64,000 bases of DNA from Streptomyces ureilyticus (GTDB lineage Bacteria; Actinomycetota; Actinomycetes; Streptomycetales; Streptomycetaceae): NCBI RefSeq assembly GCF_011045025.1, contig NZ_JAAKZX010000001.1, positions 62,001 through 126,000 of the forward strand. The letters run 5' to 3'. The position numbers and the translations under genes were made by a program. The notes beneath the pieces are model-generated. The model was given only the letters and a program-made list of their open reading frames with translations. It did not search any database and was not told the DNA's origin. Each line of letters begins with the position of its first letter. Position 1 is the stretch's first letter. This document shows, one piece after another, positions 18,917-26,792 of the stretch.

Positions 18917-21295
18917 TCAGGGCAGGCGGTAGACGCCCTTACCGAGGGGGACGATGGCGCCCTCGTTGGCGAGCGTGCTGACTTCGTTGTTCACGCTGCG
19001 GGTGGCAGGTCCGCCCTCGGTGCCGCAGCCGACGGCGGTGCGGATCTCCTTGATCGCAAGGCCGTCGGAGTGGCCGTCCAGTGCGGCGAGGATCCGTTCG
19101 CGGATCGTCGGCGCCTTGGCCTTGGCGGCCGCCATCGGCGACGGGGCTTCGGGAAGGTCTGCGGCCTGCTCCTTCGCCTTGTCGTCGGCCTCCAGGAGGC
19201 CTGCAATGTGCTCCAGTTCGCTGTTGAGGGCGTTCATGTCGACCCGACCCCGGGAGGGTGCTGACGGGCCGCCTGTGGCCGTTTCCGCCCCCTCGGCGGC
19301 GGCGGCGGTGCCCCGGTGGGCGTAGTGCCACCCGGCGGCGCGGGCTTCGCCCGGGGTGAGGGTCGGCATCGGGCGGCCGTCCATCAGCTCTTCGAGCTGG
19401 GGGTACAGGCCGTTGACCTTCTTCAGGACGAACGTGCGGAAGAGGGTCGCCTTGCCCTCCGTGATCAGCCATCCCATGCCGGGCGTCGGCACGCCCTCGG
19501 TGGCGGCGGTGCCTTCGAACAGCTCCTTGGCGCCCGCGCCCTCGTAGATCCGTTCCGGGATGGGGGAGATGTGGGCGCCGATCGGGGCGATGCCGTCCAG
19601 GCTCATGCCCTGGGTGGACGAGGAGGCGGTGCGCAGCAGGAAGACGTGTCCTTCCTTGCCCTTCTCGCGGATCTCGTGGTTGTCACCGAGTTCCTTGAGG
19701 TGGAGGGACTGCAAGGCCATGTCGATGCCGATGCCGACCTTCTGGCCGGTCTTCTGGAGGTCGCCGATCATCCAGGCGGCTTCCTTGCGGATGTCCTGGT
19801 CCAGGGAGGACAGCAGGCGGTTGATCTCGTCGCCGGTCCACTGGATCAGACACCACTGGCCGTGGAAGTCGAAGTCGCCACGGCCGCGGCTGTGGGCCTC
19901 GCGGTACTCCTTGACCGCGTGCAGTGCGCGCAGCTGCTGCATCGTCTCGGCGGGGCCCTTGGCCATCCAGTCGATGCGGCCTTCCATCTCGGGCATCGAC
20001 ATGCCGCCCTGGACGTCGGCCATCCAGGAGATGACGCCGGAGATGCGCTGTGCGGCGCCGAGGAGGCGCATCAGGCCGGACTTGCCCGCGCCGGTGGTCC
20101 CGGCGGTGATGCCGTGCTGGGCACGGCCGGTGTCGAAGTTGAACAGCTGGATGCGGGCCATCGAGCCGTCGTGGGCGACGCCGATGGAGATCCGGCCGCG
20201 GTCGTCCATCGTCAGGTCTTCGACCGTGGGGGCGCGGACGTCGAGGAGTGGGTTGGTCCGGTAGATGTAGACGACCGCTTCGCGCGGTCCCGCGCCCTCC
20301 ATGACGAGGCGGGAGATGTCGTCGATCCCGAGCGCGCTGCACAGGGCCTCGTGGTTGACCCGCAGGGTCTTGCCGCGCGGGGCGGCGATCCGCAGCCGGA
20401 TCTGCTCCTCGCCGATGCTGTACGCGACCAGGTCGACGCCGGGGGCGGCACCGCCGGTGCAGTTGACGTGTTCGGCCCAGATGCGTTCCAGAGCAGCGCC
20501 GGGGTCCTCCGCCTCGGTCTCCAGCTCCAGTGCTTCCAGCGCGCGCCGGGCCTCGGCGAGGCGGGGCGCGACCTGGATGGCGAGGCGGCCGGGCCCGTAG
20601 CCGTCGACCTCCTTGGTGGCGACCGCGTCCACGGGCACGTCGAAGACGCCAGCGATGGCCCGCTCGTCCAGCGTGCGCGGGACGACTTGGCCGGCGGGGG
20701 CGAGGACGACCGCTTCGAAGTCCGGCTCATCGGGGTTGTACTGCCGGATGCCTTCCAGGGTGGTGTCCCCGGTGGCCTGTGACTGGTTCCACAGCACCCG
20801 CATGTGGTCCTCGAAGGTGACCGGCTCGCCCTCTACGGCCTCCGGCTCCCCGGCGAGGACAGGAAGGTTATCGACGGCCCGCGCCACGCCCTTGGATCGC
20901 GTCCAGGGCGCCATGGGGATCATCACGGCGGTCCAGGTGGCCGCCCCCAGCATCGGCCAGCCGTTGGGGTAGTCGAGGATGGGGACGAGCAGGCCCGCCG
21001 TGTAGGCGCCCGTCCAGCCGAGTACGGGCAAGGCCCGCAGGGACGAGACAAGTCGCCGTGTCCAGTCCTCGGTGTCGCTGCGCTTCCACAGCCCGACGCC
21101 GGTGAGAGCGCCGGTGGCCAGGGCCGCGCCGTGCGCCCACCACGGAACATCCAGCTGAGGGCCGACGGCGGCCCAGGTGCCAGCGGCTCCGTACACGAGC
21201 CGTTCGGCAAGAGCCAGGCGGCGGGCGGTCTTGCGTGTCAGCCCCCGCTCACCGGCGGCGGCGTCGGCCTTCACGACGTCAGTCGTCATCGTCAT
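18917..21295 (-). CDS. FtsK/TraB-type conjugal DNA translocase
   Basis: 792 residues from ATG 21,295, preceded by GGAGGGG. Four hydrophobic segments lie between about 30 and 120. The ATPase domain has Walker A GTTGAGKSG near residue 403 and Walker-B-like IQWTGDEINRLL near 490. The last 65 residues (TIRERILAAL...AIKEIRTAVG...GKGVYRLP) look like a winged helix. Streptomyces TraB proteins use this plan: a membrane-anchored hexameric ATPase that moves double-stranded DNA, with a C-terminal winged helix that reads short clt repeats. Two hairpins separate it from the small gene upstream. The family call is firm; DNA specificity is inferred. Confidence 0.85.
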   Translation of the reverse strand: MTMTTDVVKADAAAGERGLTRKTARRLALAERLVYGAAGTWAAVGPQLDVPWWAHGAALATGALTGVGLWKRSDTEDWTRRLVSSLRALPVLGWTGAYTAGLLVPILDYPNGWPMLGAATWTAVMIPMAPWTRSKGVARAVDNLPVLAGEPEAVEGEPVTFEDHMRVLWNQSQATGDTTLEGIRQYNPDEPDFEAVVLAPAGQVVPRTLDERAIAGVFDVPVDAVATKEVDGYGPGRLAIQVAPRLAEARRALEALELETEAEDPGAALERIWAEHVNCTGGAAPGVDLVAYSIGEEQIRLRIAAPRGKTLRVNHEALCSALGIDDISRLVMEGAGPREAVVYIYRTNPLLDVRAPTVEDLTMDDRGRISIGVAHDGSMARIQLFNFDTGRAQHGITAGTTGAGKSGLMRLLGAAQRISGVISWMADVQGGMSMPEMEGRIDWMAKGPAETMQQLRALHAVKEYREAHSRGRGDFDFHGQWCLIQWTGDEINRLLSSLDQDIRKEAAWMIGDLQKTGQKVGIGIDMALQSLHLKELGDNHEIREKGKEGHVFLLRTASSSTQGMSLDGIAPIGAHISPIPERIYEGAGAKELFEGTAATEGVPTPGMGWLITEGKATLFRTFVLKKVNGLYPQLEELMDGRPMPTLTPGEARAAGWHYAHRGTAAAAEGAETATGGPSAPSRGRVDMNALNSELEHIAGLLEADDKAKEQAADLPEAPSPMAAAKAKAPTIRERILAALDGHSDGLAIKEIRTAVGCGTEGGPATRSVNNEVSTLANEGAIVPLGKGVYRLP

Positions 21296-21317
21296 ATCCC
21301 CTCCGGGAGGAAAAGAA

Positions 21318-21353
21318 GGGAGGGGCCCCGGCGAATGCGCCGGAGCCCCTCCC
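21318..21353. terminator. Hairpin upstream of the translocase gene
   Basis: GGGAGGGGCCCCGGCG pairs with CGCCGGAGCCCCTCCC across an AATG loop with one mismatch. Together with the hairpin at 21,364 it may attenuate read-through from the upstream small gene into the translocase gene. Confidence 0.55.
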
Positions 21354-21363
21354 GTGGGGGCTT

Positions 21364-21392
21364 TCCGCCCGCCGCTTTCACGGACGGGCGGA
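21364..21392. terminator. Second hairpin between the small membrane-protein gene and the translocase
   Basis: Perfect 8-base arms TCCGCCCG and CGGGCGGA with a 13-base loop, 8 bases after the stop of the 139-residue gene on the minus strand. Confidence 0.5.
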
Positions 21393-21399
21393 TATTCGG

Positions 21400-21819
21400 T
21401 TACTTGACTTCGTTGAATCCGGGCTTGGGCTGTTGCACGCCCATGGACTGCGTGACCTCGTAGATCCCGCCGTACTCGCCCTGGTGTGCGTCGTTGAAGC
21501 CCTGCGCATCCATCTGCATCTGGTCGGCGGCATTCACCAACTCGCCAGAGGCTTCCGAGACTTCCCGCAGCGAGGCGGAGCCCTCCATGATTTGAGCGGT
21601 GAATTGCGGCTCGACCTCCGCCGCATCGCACATCTCCGACATGTTGCTCGCCTTTTCGGCGTTGCGCTGAAAGAGCCTCTGGAGGGCCCAGACTTTCTCT
21701 TTGAGCAGCAGGGCCCGTGCTGTCAGCGTGGCGACAGCGACGCCGAGGCTGAGGAACCCCAGGTCGCCGTCAGGGACGGCGGGGAGCGTGTCCCCGCGAG
21801 GAACGATCTCTCCGGACAC
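21400..21819 (-). CDS. Small membrane-anchored transfer-associated protein
   Basis: 139 residues from GTG 21,819 with AGGAGG overlapping the upstream stop. One hydrophobic segment lies at about 19-38 (GDLGFLSLGVAVATLTARALL). It is followed by a long helical region with a coiled-coil look (EKVWALQRLFQRNAEKA ... LREVSEASGELVNAADQMQM). Only eight bases separate it from the larger basic protein gene, so both probably form one unit. Its size and helical design resemble small secreted or structural proteins of actinobacterial transfer loci, but no family was recognised. Confidence 0.65.
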   Translation of the reverse strand: MSGEIVPRGDTLPAVPDGDLGFLSLGVAVATLTARALLLKEKVWALQRLFQRNAEKASNMSEMCDAAEVEPQFTAQIMEGSASLREVSEASGELVNAADQMQMDAQGFNDAHQGEYGGIYEVTQSMGVQQPKPGFNEVK

Positions 21820-21827
21820 TGAGCCTC

Positions 21828-24176
21828 CTAGTTTTCGTTATGGACTCGGGCGGACGGCGTGCGCAGCCCCGCGTCCGCAGTCGCCTGCGTGAGCGGCCGG
21901 TACGCGTCGTCCATCGCGGTCTTCGCCGTCTCGCAGGTCTCGGCGGCGTGGAGCGACTTGACCGACATCTCCTCGGCCTTGCGGGAGAGGACCTCCATCG
22001 ACTCGGCGAGCTTGGTCATCGCCCAGGAGGTAATGGTCCCGATGATGTTGTGCTTGGCGGCCAGGCGGGCAGCCACCTCATCGAGCGCGTACATCAACTC
22101 CTTGGCCTTCTCGGCGAGCAGGAGACATTCGTCGTGCGCTTCGAAGGCCTCCGAGACCACCTCGTCCAGGAAGTCCACGACGTCATCGAGCGTGACCTCC
22201 GTCGCGTGCTCGGGATTCATCTCGCCGTTCATCGCGGTCGTCACAGCGGGCGAGTTGCCCACGGGCGCCTCCTTCTTGATCGTGGTGCTTGTGCTGCTGG
22301 TACCGGCAGGAAGACCCCGGGCCCCGGTGGTCAGCGGTTCGCGGGCAGGCGCCTGGTATCCGGCCGGGAAGACCGGTTCAGCCGTCCACACCACTCCCTG
22401 CTGGGGGTCGGTGTCGCGCATGGAGTCGTAGGCGCTGCGGCGTTCCCCGCGAGGCGGAGGCTCGTAGAACTCCCAGCCGGATCCGGTGGAATCGTCGGCA
22501 CCCGCCTTGCTGCGGGCCCGCTCACTCGCGCGGTGGGCCCGTTCCTTACGGCGCGCCTTGCGCCGGTCGGCCGGTCCGGTGCCCGCAGCTGAGCCGCGCG
22601 ACTTCTTCTTGGACTTCACCCGGGCCTTCTTCCTGCCAGGCCCGGGGCCTTTCTTTCCGCCGGGCTTCGGCTTCTTCGTCAGGTCGACCTTCGGCCCGCC
22701 GCCCGCCGCGGAACCGCCGGCGGGCTTCGGCTTCTTCGTGAGATCGACCTTGGGGGCGGTGCCTGATCCGGCACCGGGGTTCGGCTTCTTGGCCAGGTCG
22801 ACCTTCGGTCCGGCCGGTGCGGGCCCCTTGCTCTTGCCTCCCTTGTTCTTGGACTTCTTGCGCTTGACCGTGGTCAGTACGGGAGGGGCGAGGTTCTTGC
22901 GCCGCTTCTTCAACCGGCGCCGAGCCGCCTTGGCGGCGGCCTGCCCCAGCGTGGTGCGGTCCGCGTCGGCGGCGGCCGCCGTCTCCTTCTTCTTCCGGCG
23001 GGTCTTGGCCCGGGCCTTGCGTTCCTTCTGCTTGGCCTCGAACCGGTCCTGCCGTACCTGCTCCTTCCTGGCTTCCTTCGCGTCGGCCCGGGCGTTGCGG
23101 ACCCGGTCCTTGGTGTCCTGCCGGGCGCCCTTCGCACTGTTCGTGCGGTCGCGGGCGGCGTCCCGGTCCTTCGCACGGTTCTCCAGCCGGGCGGCCTGCC
23201 GGTCCGCGCGCCGCTGAGCCTTGGAGCCCTGCCGCGCGGCGGCACGGTCCTGGCGGCCGCGGGCCCGCTCCAGCGCCGGGCTGGAGCCTTTGGAGCCGGG
23301 GGACTTGCCGCCGGAGGGGGACTTGATCCCCGACCCCGAGCCGCCTTTCTTCCCGGACGAGCCGTTCTTGCTGGAGCCCGCCGAGGACTTCGGCGACTTC
23401 GGCCCGGTCTTGGACTTCGGCCCGGTCTTGCCGCCGCCCGAGCCGGACCCGGTGGACGTCTTCGGCAAGTTCTTCTTGCCGCCCAGTGCGCCGCCGCCCG
23501 AGCCGGACTTGCCGCTGCGGCCGGGCCCGGTTCCGCCGGCGCCCTTGCCGCCGGGGCCGGTGCCCTTGCCACCCCCCATCAGGGAGCCGCGGCCGCCACC
23601 CAGGGACTTGCGGCCGAACTCCTGGCCGGAGGGGATGGACTTGCCGCGCTTCTGGGCCGCCTTGTCGCCGATGTCCTGCATGGCGAGCTGGTGCTTGGCG
23701 GCCGCCTCCACGCCTGCGAGCCGGTGCTTGAGGCGGGCCTCCCGCAGCGGAGCGAGTTCCTCGGCCCGCTCCATGCGCCGCTGACGCCAGTCCGTCAGGA
23801 CGGTGGCGGTGCCCCGGAGCGCGGCCAGCGCAATGGCCAGGGTCGCCGCGAGGCCGAGCGCCGCGACGCCGGGGCTGTCGGCCTCGCCGTCGTCGCCGTC
23901 CCGGCGGGCGGGAGCGGAGCCCTCCGAGCGGAGGGCCACGGTGTCTGTCGGCCCCGGCGAGCCGGGGACCGATGGCAGCGTCGGGGAGAGATCGGCCAGG
24001 GAGTCCGCCGCCGACCGGCGACGCCGGGGCGAGGGGACTACGGCCCACCCGTCGCCACTCTCCGGCGGCGAGGCCGGAGGAGGCGGATCGGCGGGAGGGG
24101 CCGGGGGTGCGCCGAGGAGGGTGCTCGCCATGAGGGTCACTCCGGCGAGCATGGACATGATGATCCGTCTTCTCAT
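21828..24176 (-). CDS. Large lysine/glycine-rich transfer protein
   Basis: 782 residues from ATG 24,176. An N-terminal signal-like segment (IIMSMLAGVTLMASTLLGA) is followed by a Pro-rich stretch and a membrane helix near 95-115 (GVAALGLAATLAIALAAL). A Gly/Lys/Ser-rich low-complexity region comes next, then an Arg/Lys/Ala/Glu-rich coiled-coil region, and three near-identical blocks PKVDL[AT]KKPxP. The C-terminal domain (about 620-782) is acidic and helical. The very basic middle could bind DNA or cell wall. It lies at the head of the transfer operon, as do proteins loosely called TraA in Streptomyces plasmids. Longer upstream readings in frame lack coding character. Confidence 0.72.
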   Translation of the reverse strand: MRRRIIMSMLAGVTLMASTLLGAPPAPPADPPPPASPPESGDGWAVVPSPRRRRSAADSLADLSPTLPSVPGSPGPTDTVALRSEGSAPARRDGDDGEADSPGVAALGLAATLAIALAALRGTATVLTDWRQRRMERAEELAPLREARLKHRLAGVEAAAKHQLAMQDIGDKAAQKRGKSIPSGQEFGRKSLGGGRGSLMGGGKGTGPGGKGAGGTGPGRSGKSGSGGGALGGKKNLPKTSTGSGSGGGKTGPKSKTGPKSPKSSAGSSKNGSSGKKGGSGSGIKSPSGGKSPGSKGSSPALERARGRQDRAAARQGSKAQRRADRQAARLENRAKDRDAARDRTNSAKGARQDTKDRVRNARADAKEARKEQVRQDRFEAKQKERKARAKTRRKKKETAAAADADRTTLGQAAAKAARRRLKKRRKNLAPPVLTTVKRKKSKNKGGKSKGPAPAGPKVDLAKKPNPGAGSGTAPKVDLTKKPKPAGGSAAGGGPKVDLTKKPKPGGKKGPGPGRKKARVKSKKKSRGSAAGTGPADRRKARRKERAHRASERARSKAGADDSTGSGWEFYEPPPRGERRSAYDSMRDTDPQQGVVWTAEPVFPAGYQAPAREPLTTGARGLPAGTSSTSTTIKKEAPVGNSPAVTTAMNGEMNPEHATEVTLDDVVDFLDEVVSEAFEAHDECLLLAEKAKELMYALDEVAARLAAKHNIIGTITSWAMTKLAESMEVLSRKAEEMSVKSLHAAETCETAKTAMDDAYRPLTQATADAGLRTPSARVHNEN

Positions 24177-24296
24177 GGCCGGTGTTCTACGGGGAGTTGA
24201 CGCTGCCCGCAATGAGCCCTCGGGCGTTGAGTCAGCTGTCTCGACGGGTTTCTGCCATGTCAGTACGGTGGTGCGACCGGTTGGCGAGGGGGCGCT

Positions 24297-25871
24297 ATGG
24301 ATCGGGCACGGGACGATGACGCACCGCACGGGTTGCCTCCTTTCGCCACCGGTCCGGTCGCCTCTCTGGCAGTCGGTTTCGCCGCTGTACTGACCGCGCT
24401 GTCCGGCCGGTACGGCTTTCACCGAGACGAGTTGTACTTCCTCGCGGCGGGCGATCACCTGGCGTGGGGATACGTCGACCAGCCGCCGCTGACGCCGTTC
24501 ATCGCGCGGGCGGCCGCCACGCTGTTCGGGGACTCGACGGTCGGGCTGCGCGTCGCGGCCACCGTCGCATTCGTGGCCGTCATCTTCACGGTCGCACTGC
24601 TGGCAAGAGAGTTGGGCGCCGAACGCAGGACGCAACTGCTTGCCGCGGGGCTCGCTGCTCTGGGTGGGCAGCCACTGGCGGTCGGGCACATGGTGTCGAC
24701 CGCCACCTTCGATCTGCTGGCGTGGCTGGTGATCTGTTGGCTGGTGCTGCGGCTGCTGCGTACCGGGAACGGGCGGTGGTGGCTGCCGGTCGGACTGTGC
24801 GTCGGGGTCGGTCTGCTGAACAAATACCTTGTGGCGCTGCTGATCGTGGCACTGCTCGCGGCCGTGCTCGCCGTGGGGCCGCGGCGGATGCTGCGCAGTC
24901 CGTGGCTGCCGGCCGGGATCGCCGTCGCCCTGGCGGTGGCGGCACCCAACCTGTGGTGGCAGGCCGACCACGGCTGGCCGCAGTTGACCGTCGCGGAGGG
25001 GATCAGCTCGGACAACGGGACCGAGAACCGCCTCCTGTTCGTTCCCGAGCAGCTCATCTATCTCTCACCGCTGTTCGTGCCCGTCTGGATCGTGGGCTGG
25101 CTGCGGCTGTGGCGCGATCCGGCGCTGCGCTGGGCCGGGTCGATGGCTGTGGCGTATCCGCTGCTGTGCGTGCTGGTGCTCGGGCTGGGCGGCAAGGGGT
25201 ATTACGCCGTTCCTATGCTGATCGTGCTGTTGGTTGCGGGCTGCGAGCCTATTCTCGCCTGGACGCGGCGCCATGGCCGTACATGGCTCGTGGTTGCCGT
25301 CGTGCTGACCGCGGCGATCAACGCGATGGTGACGCTGCCCGTGCTGCCGCAGAGTGCGCTCGCCGTGCCGATGGCGCTCAACAAGGAACAGGCTGAGCAG
25401 GTGGGCTGGCCCGCGCTGGCCGACGCGGCGCGGGAAGGGTGGTCCGCGATTCCCGCGCGGGAGCGGGCGCGCGCCGTGGTTTTCACGCAGAACTACGGTG
25501 AGGCGGGCGCCCTCGACCGCTATGGGCCCGCACGCGGGCTGCCCCGGCCCTATTCCGGCCATATGAGCTACGCCGACTGGGGCCCTCCGCCGGACTCGGC
25601 CGACGGACCCGTTCTCCTTGTCCGACAGGAGGACGCCCGCGACATCGAGCGGTACTTCACCGACTGCCGTCAGGTCGCCCGCGTCGACAACGGGCACGGC
25701 GTGGACAACGAGGAGCAGGACGCAGCGATCGTCACCTGCTCGGGAACGACCCAGCCGTGGTCGAGGCTGTGGCCCTCGCTCGGCACTACTACTGAGGGCT
25801 TCAGCTTGTGGCTGATGAGAGCCGGCCGGTCGCGCCGATGGGGAGTCGACGAGAGGTTCGTCAGGCCTTGA
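24297..25871 (+). CDS. GT39/ArnT-like membrane glycosyltransferase with a shifted 3' end
   Basis: 524 residues from ATG 24,297 (GAGGGGG upstream). It is a multi-pass membrane protein. The first luminal loop holds FHRDELYFLAAGDHLAWGYVDQPPL, which contains the acidic motif typical of dolichyl-phosphate-mannose transferases and the ArnT-like family. Such enzymes move sugars from polyprenyl phosphate to proteins or envelope polymers. After LWPSL near residue 494 the frame runs through about 30 odd residues and overlaps the convergent transpeptidase gene by 11 bases. One base out of phase, the DNA reads RHYY then stop, which looks like the ancestral end. It is the first clearly chromosomal gene right of the element. 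Confidence 0.83.
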   Translation: MDRARDDDAPHGLPPFATGPVASLAVGFAAVLTALSGRYGFHRDELYFLAAGDHLAWGYVDQPPLTPFIARAAATLFGDSTVGLRVAATVAFVAVIFTVALLARELGAERRTQLLAAGLAALGGQPLAVGHMVSTATFDLLAWLVICWLVLRLLRTGNGRWWLPVGLCVGVGLLNKYLVALLIVALLAAVLAVGPRRMLRSPWLPAGIAVALAVAAPNLWWQADHGWPQLTVAEGISSDNGTENRLLFVPEQLIYLSPLFVPVWIVGWLRLWRDPALRWAGSMAVAYPLLCVLVLGLGGKGYYAVPMLIVLLVAGCEPILAWTRRHGRTWLVVAVVLTAAINAMVTLPVLPQSALAVPMALNKEQAEQVGWPALADAAREGWSAIPARERARAVVFTQNYGEAGALDRYGPARGLPRPYSGHMSYADWGPPPDSADGPVLLVRQEDARDIERYFTDCRQVARVDNGHGVDNEEQDAAIVTCSGTTQPWSRLWPSLGTTTEGFSLWLMRAGRSRRWGVDERFVRP

Positions 25872-26613
25872 GGTTCGCCTTGTCGCCCATCACCACGACC
25901 GGGTGCTTGTCCGGGTCGAGGGTGCGCAGCAGGTACTCCATGCCCGACTTGGACAGGCTCACACAGGCCGACGTACCGCTGCCGTGGTCCATGTGCAGCC
26001 AGATGCTGCCGCCCTTGGCCTGGCCCTGGGGGCGGGTCGGGTCGCCCGGTGAGGTGCCCTTGACGCGGTTGTAGTCGATGGCGATGACGTAATCGAAGTC
26101 GTGCCAGTGCGACTTGGCCCAGTAGCGCGGGGCCTGGAAGCCCGCGGACCGGGTGTACGGGAGGCCCGCGCCCGGGTCGGGGAGGACACCGCCCGCGTCG
26201 CTGAGAGTGAACACGCCGACGGGGCTGCGGTTGTCGCCCTCGCGGTGGTCGGTGGTCCAGCCCTTCTTGCCGTTGTGGCCCTGCCAGCTGCGCGTCTGGT
26301 CCCAGGTGGAACCGGACTTGGTGTAGAGGACGATCCTGGACTGCGCCGAGTCCTTGCCCTCGCCGTAGACCGCCACCACCTGGCGGGAGTTGGCCGGAAT
26401 CTGCTTCCGCAGCCCGTCCCCGACGTCGGGGATGCGCTTGAGGTCGACGGTGCGCGCCTCGGCCTGTCGGGGCCGGTCGCTCGACCTCGCCTCGCTCTGG
26501 TGACCGCTTCCGCCGTCCGAACCGCCGCAGGCCGCGAGGGACATGAGAACGGCACCACAGGCCGCGGCCGCAACTGTCGTACGCATCGCACCGCCAACTC
26601 GCATGCGATCCAT
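25861..26613 (-). CDS. L,D-transpeptidase family lipoprotein
   Basis: 250 residues. An N-terminal signal ends in lipobox LMSLAACG, so the protein is a membrane-anchored extracytoplasmic lipoprotein. The C-terminal half carries the YkuD-type catalytic pattern, with HMDHGSGTSACVSLS providing the His, Ser and Cys. These enzymes cross-link peptidoglycan stem peptides 3-3 or attach proteins. Convergent overlap with the glycosyltransferase gene is probably due to the frame change there. Confidence 0.8.
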   Translation of the reverse strand: MDRMRVGGAMRTTVAAAACGAVLMSLAACGGSDGGSGHQSEARSSDRPRQAEARTVDLKRIPDVGDGLRKQIPANSRQVVAVYGEGKDSAQSRIVLYTKSGSTWDQTRSWQGHNGKKGWTTDHREGDNRSPVGVFTLSDAGGVLPDPGAGLPYTRSAGFQAPRYWAKSHWHDFDYVIAIDYNRVKGTSPGDPTRPQGQAKGGSIWLHMDHGSGTSACVSLSKSGMEYLLRTLDPDKHPVVVMGDKANLKA

Positions 26614-26792
26614 CGTCGCACCGTGTTCCGCACCATCGCGCCCGGCACCGGGGTATCCCGGCCATATGCGGGTGATGCGGACCGAATCTTTGCCGGGCGA
26701 CGAAAAACCGTTTGCCTGCGGACACGCTGTGGCGCGAACCTTTCACAGTTTGTTGCCTCCCCCCACCCCGTTCTACGAGCCCCTGGGACGTC
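26614..26792. promoter_or_regulatory. Divergent promoter region between transpeptidase and ABC exporter genes
   Basis: 179 bases separate the two divergent starts. No clear consensus promoter or operator was found. The ribosome site of the ABC gene is weak (CTGGGAC). Confidence 0.4.

Larger units (their letters stand above)
1..24176. mobile_element. Part of a conjugative element (ICE or integrated plasmid); left end outside window
   Basis: The block is defined by content. It has a giant methyltransferase-helicase of the polyvalent-protein kind known from phages and conjugative elements, a ParA-type partition operon, and a leftward transfer cluster with an FtsK/TraB-like translocase, spread-like membrane proteins and a basic export-type protein. 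From 24,297 rightward every gene is of an ordinary Streptomyces chromosomal family. No integrase, excisionase, RepSA/RepAM-type initiator, tRNA or att repeat was found inside the window, so the exact right border is unknown and the left border lies outside. The right limit given is the start of the last transfer gene. Confidence 0.72.

Noticed and set aside
1-24176. CRISPR array or restriction-modification operon in the accessory region
   Set aside because: No regularly spaced repeats were seen. The only methyltransferase is the domain in the giant protein, with no separate endonuclease or specificity gene.
24177-24296. tRNA gene as integration target
   Set aside because: No cloverleaf or T-arm consensus could be read in the gap.
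24177-24971. N-terminal extension of the basic transfer protein to 24,971
   Set aside because: It would run antisense through the glycosyltransferase gene, and the signal-like segment begins at the ATG at 24,176.
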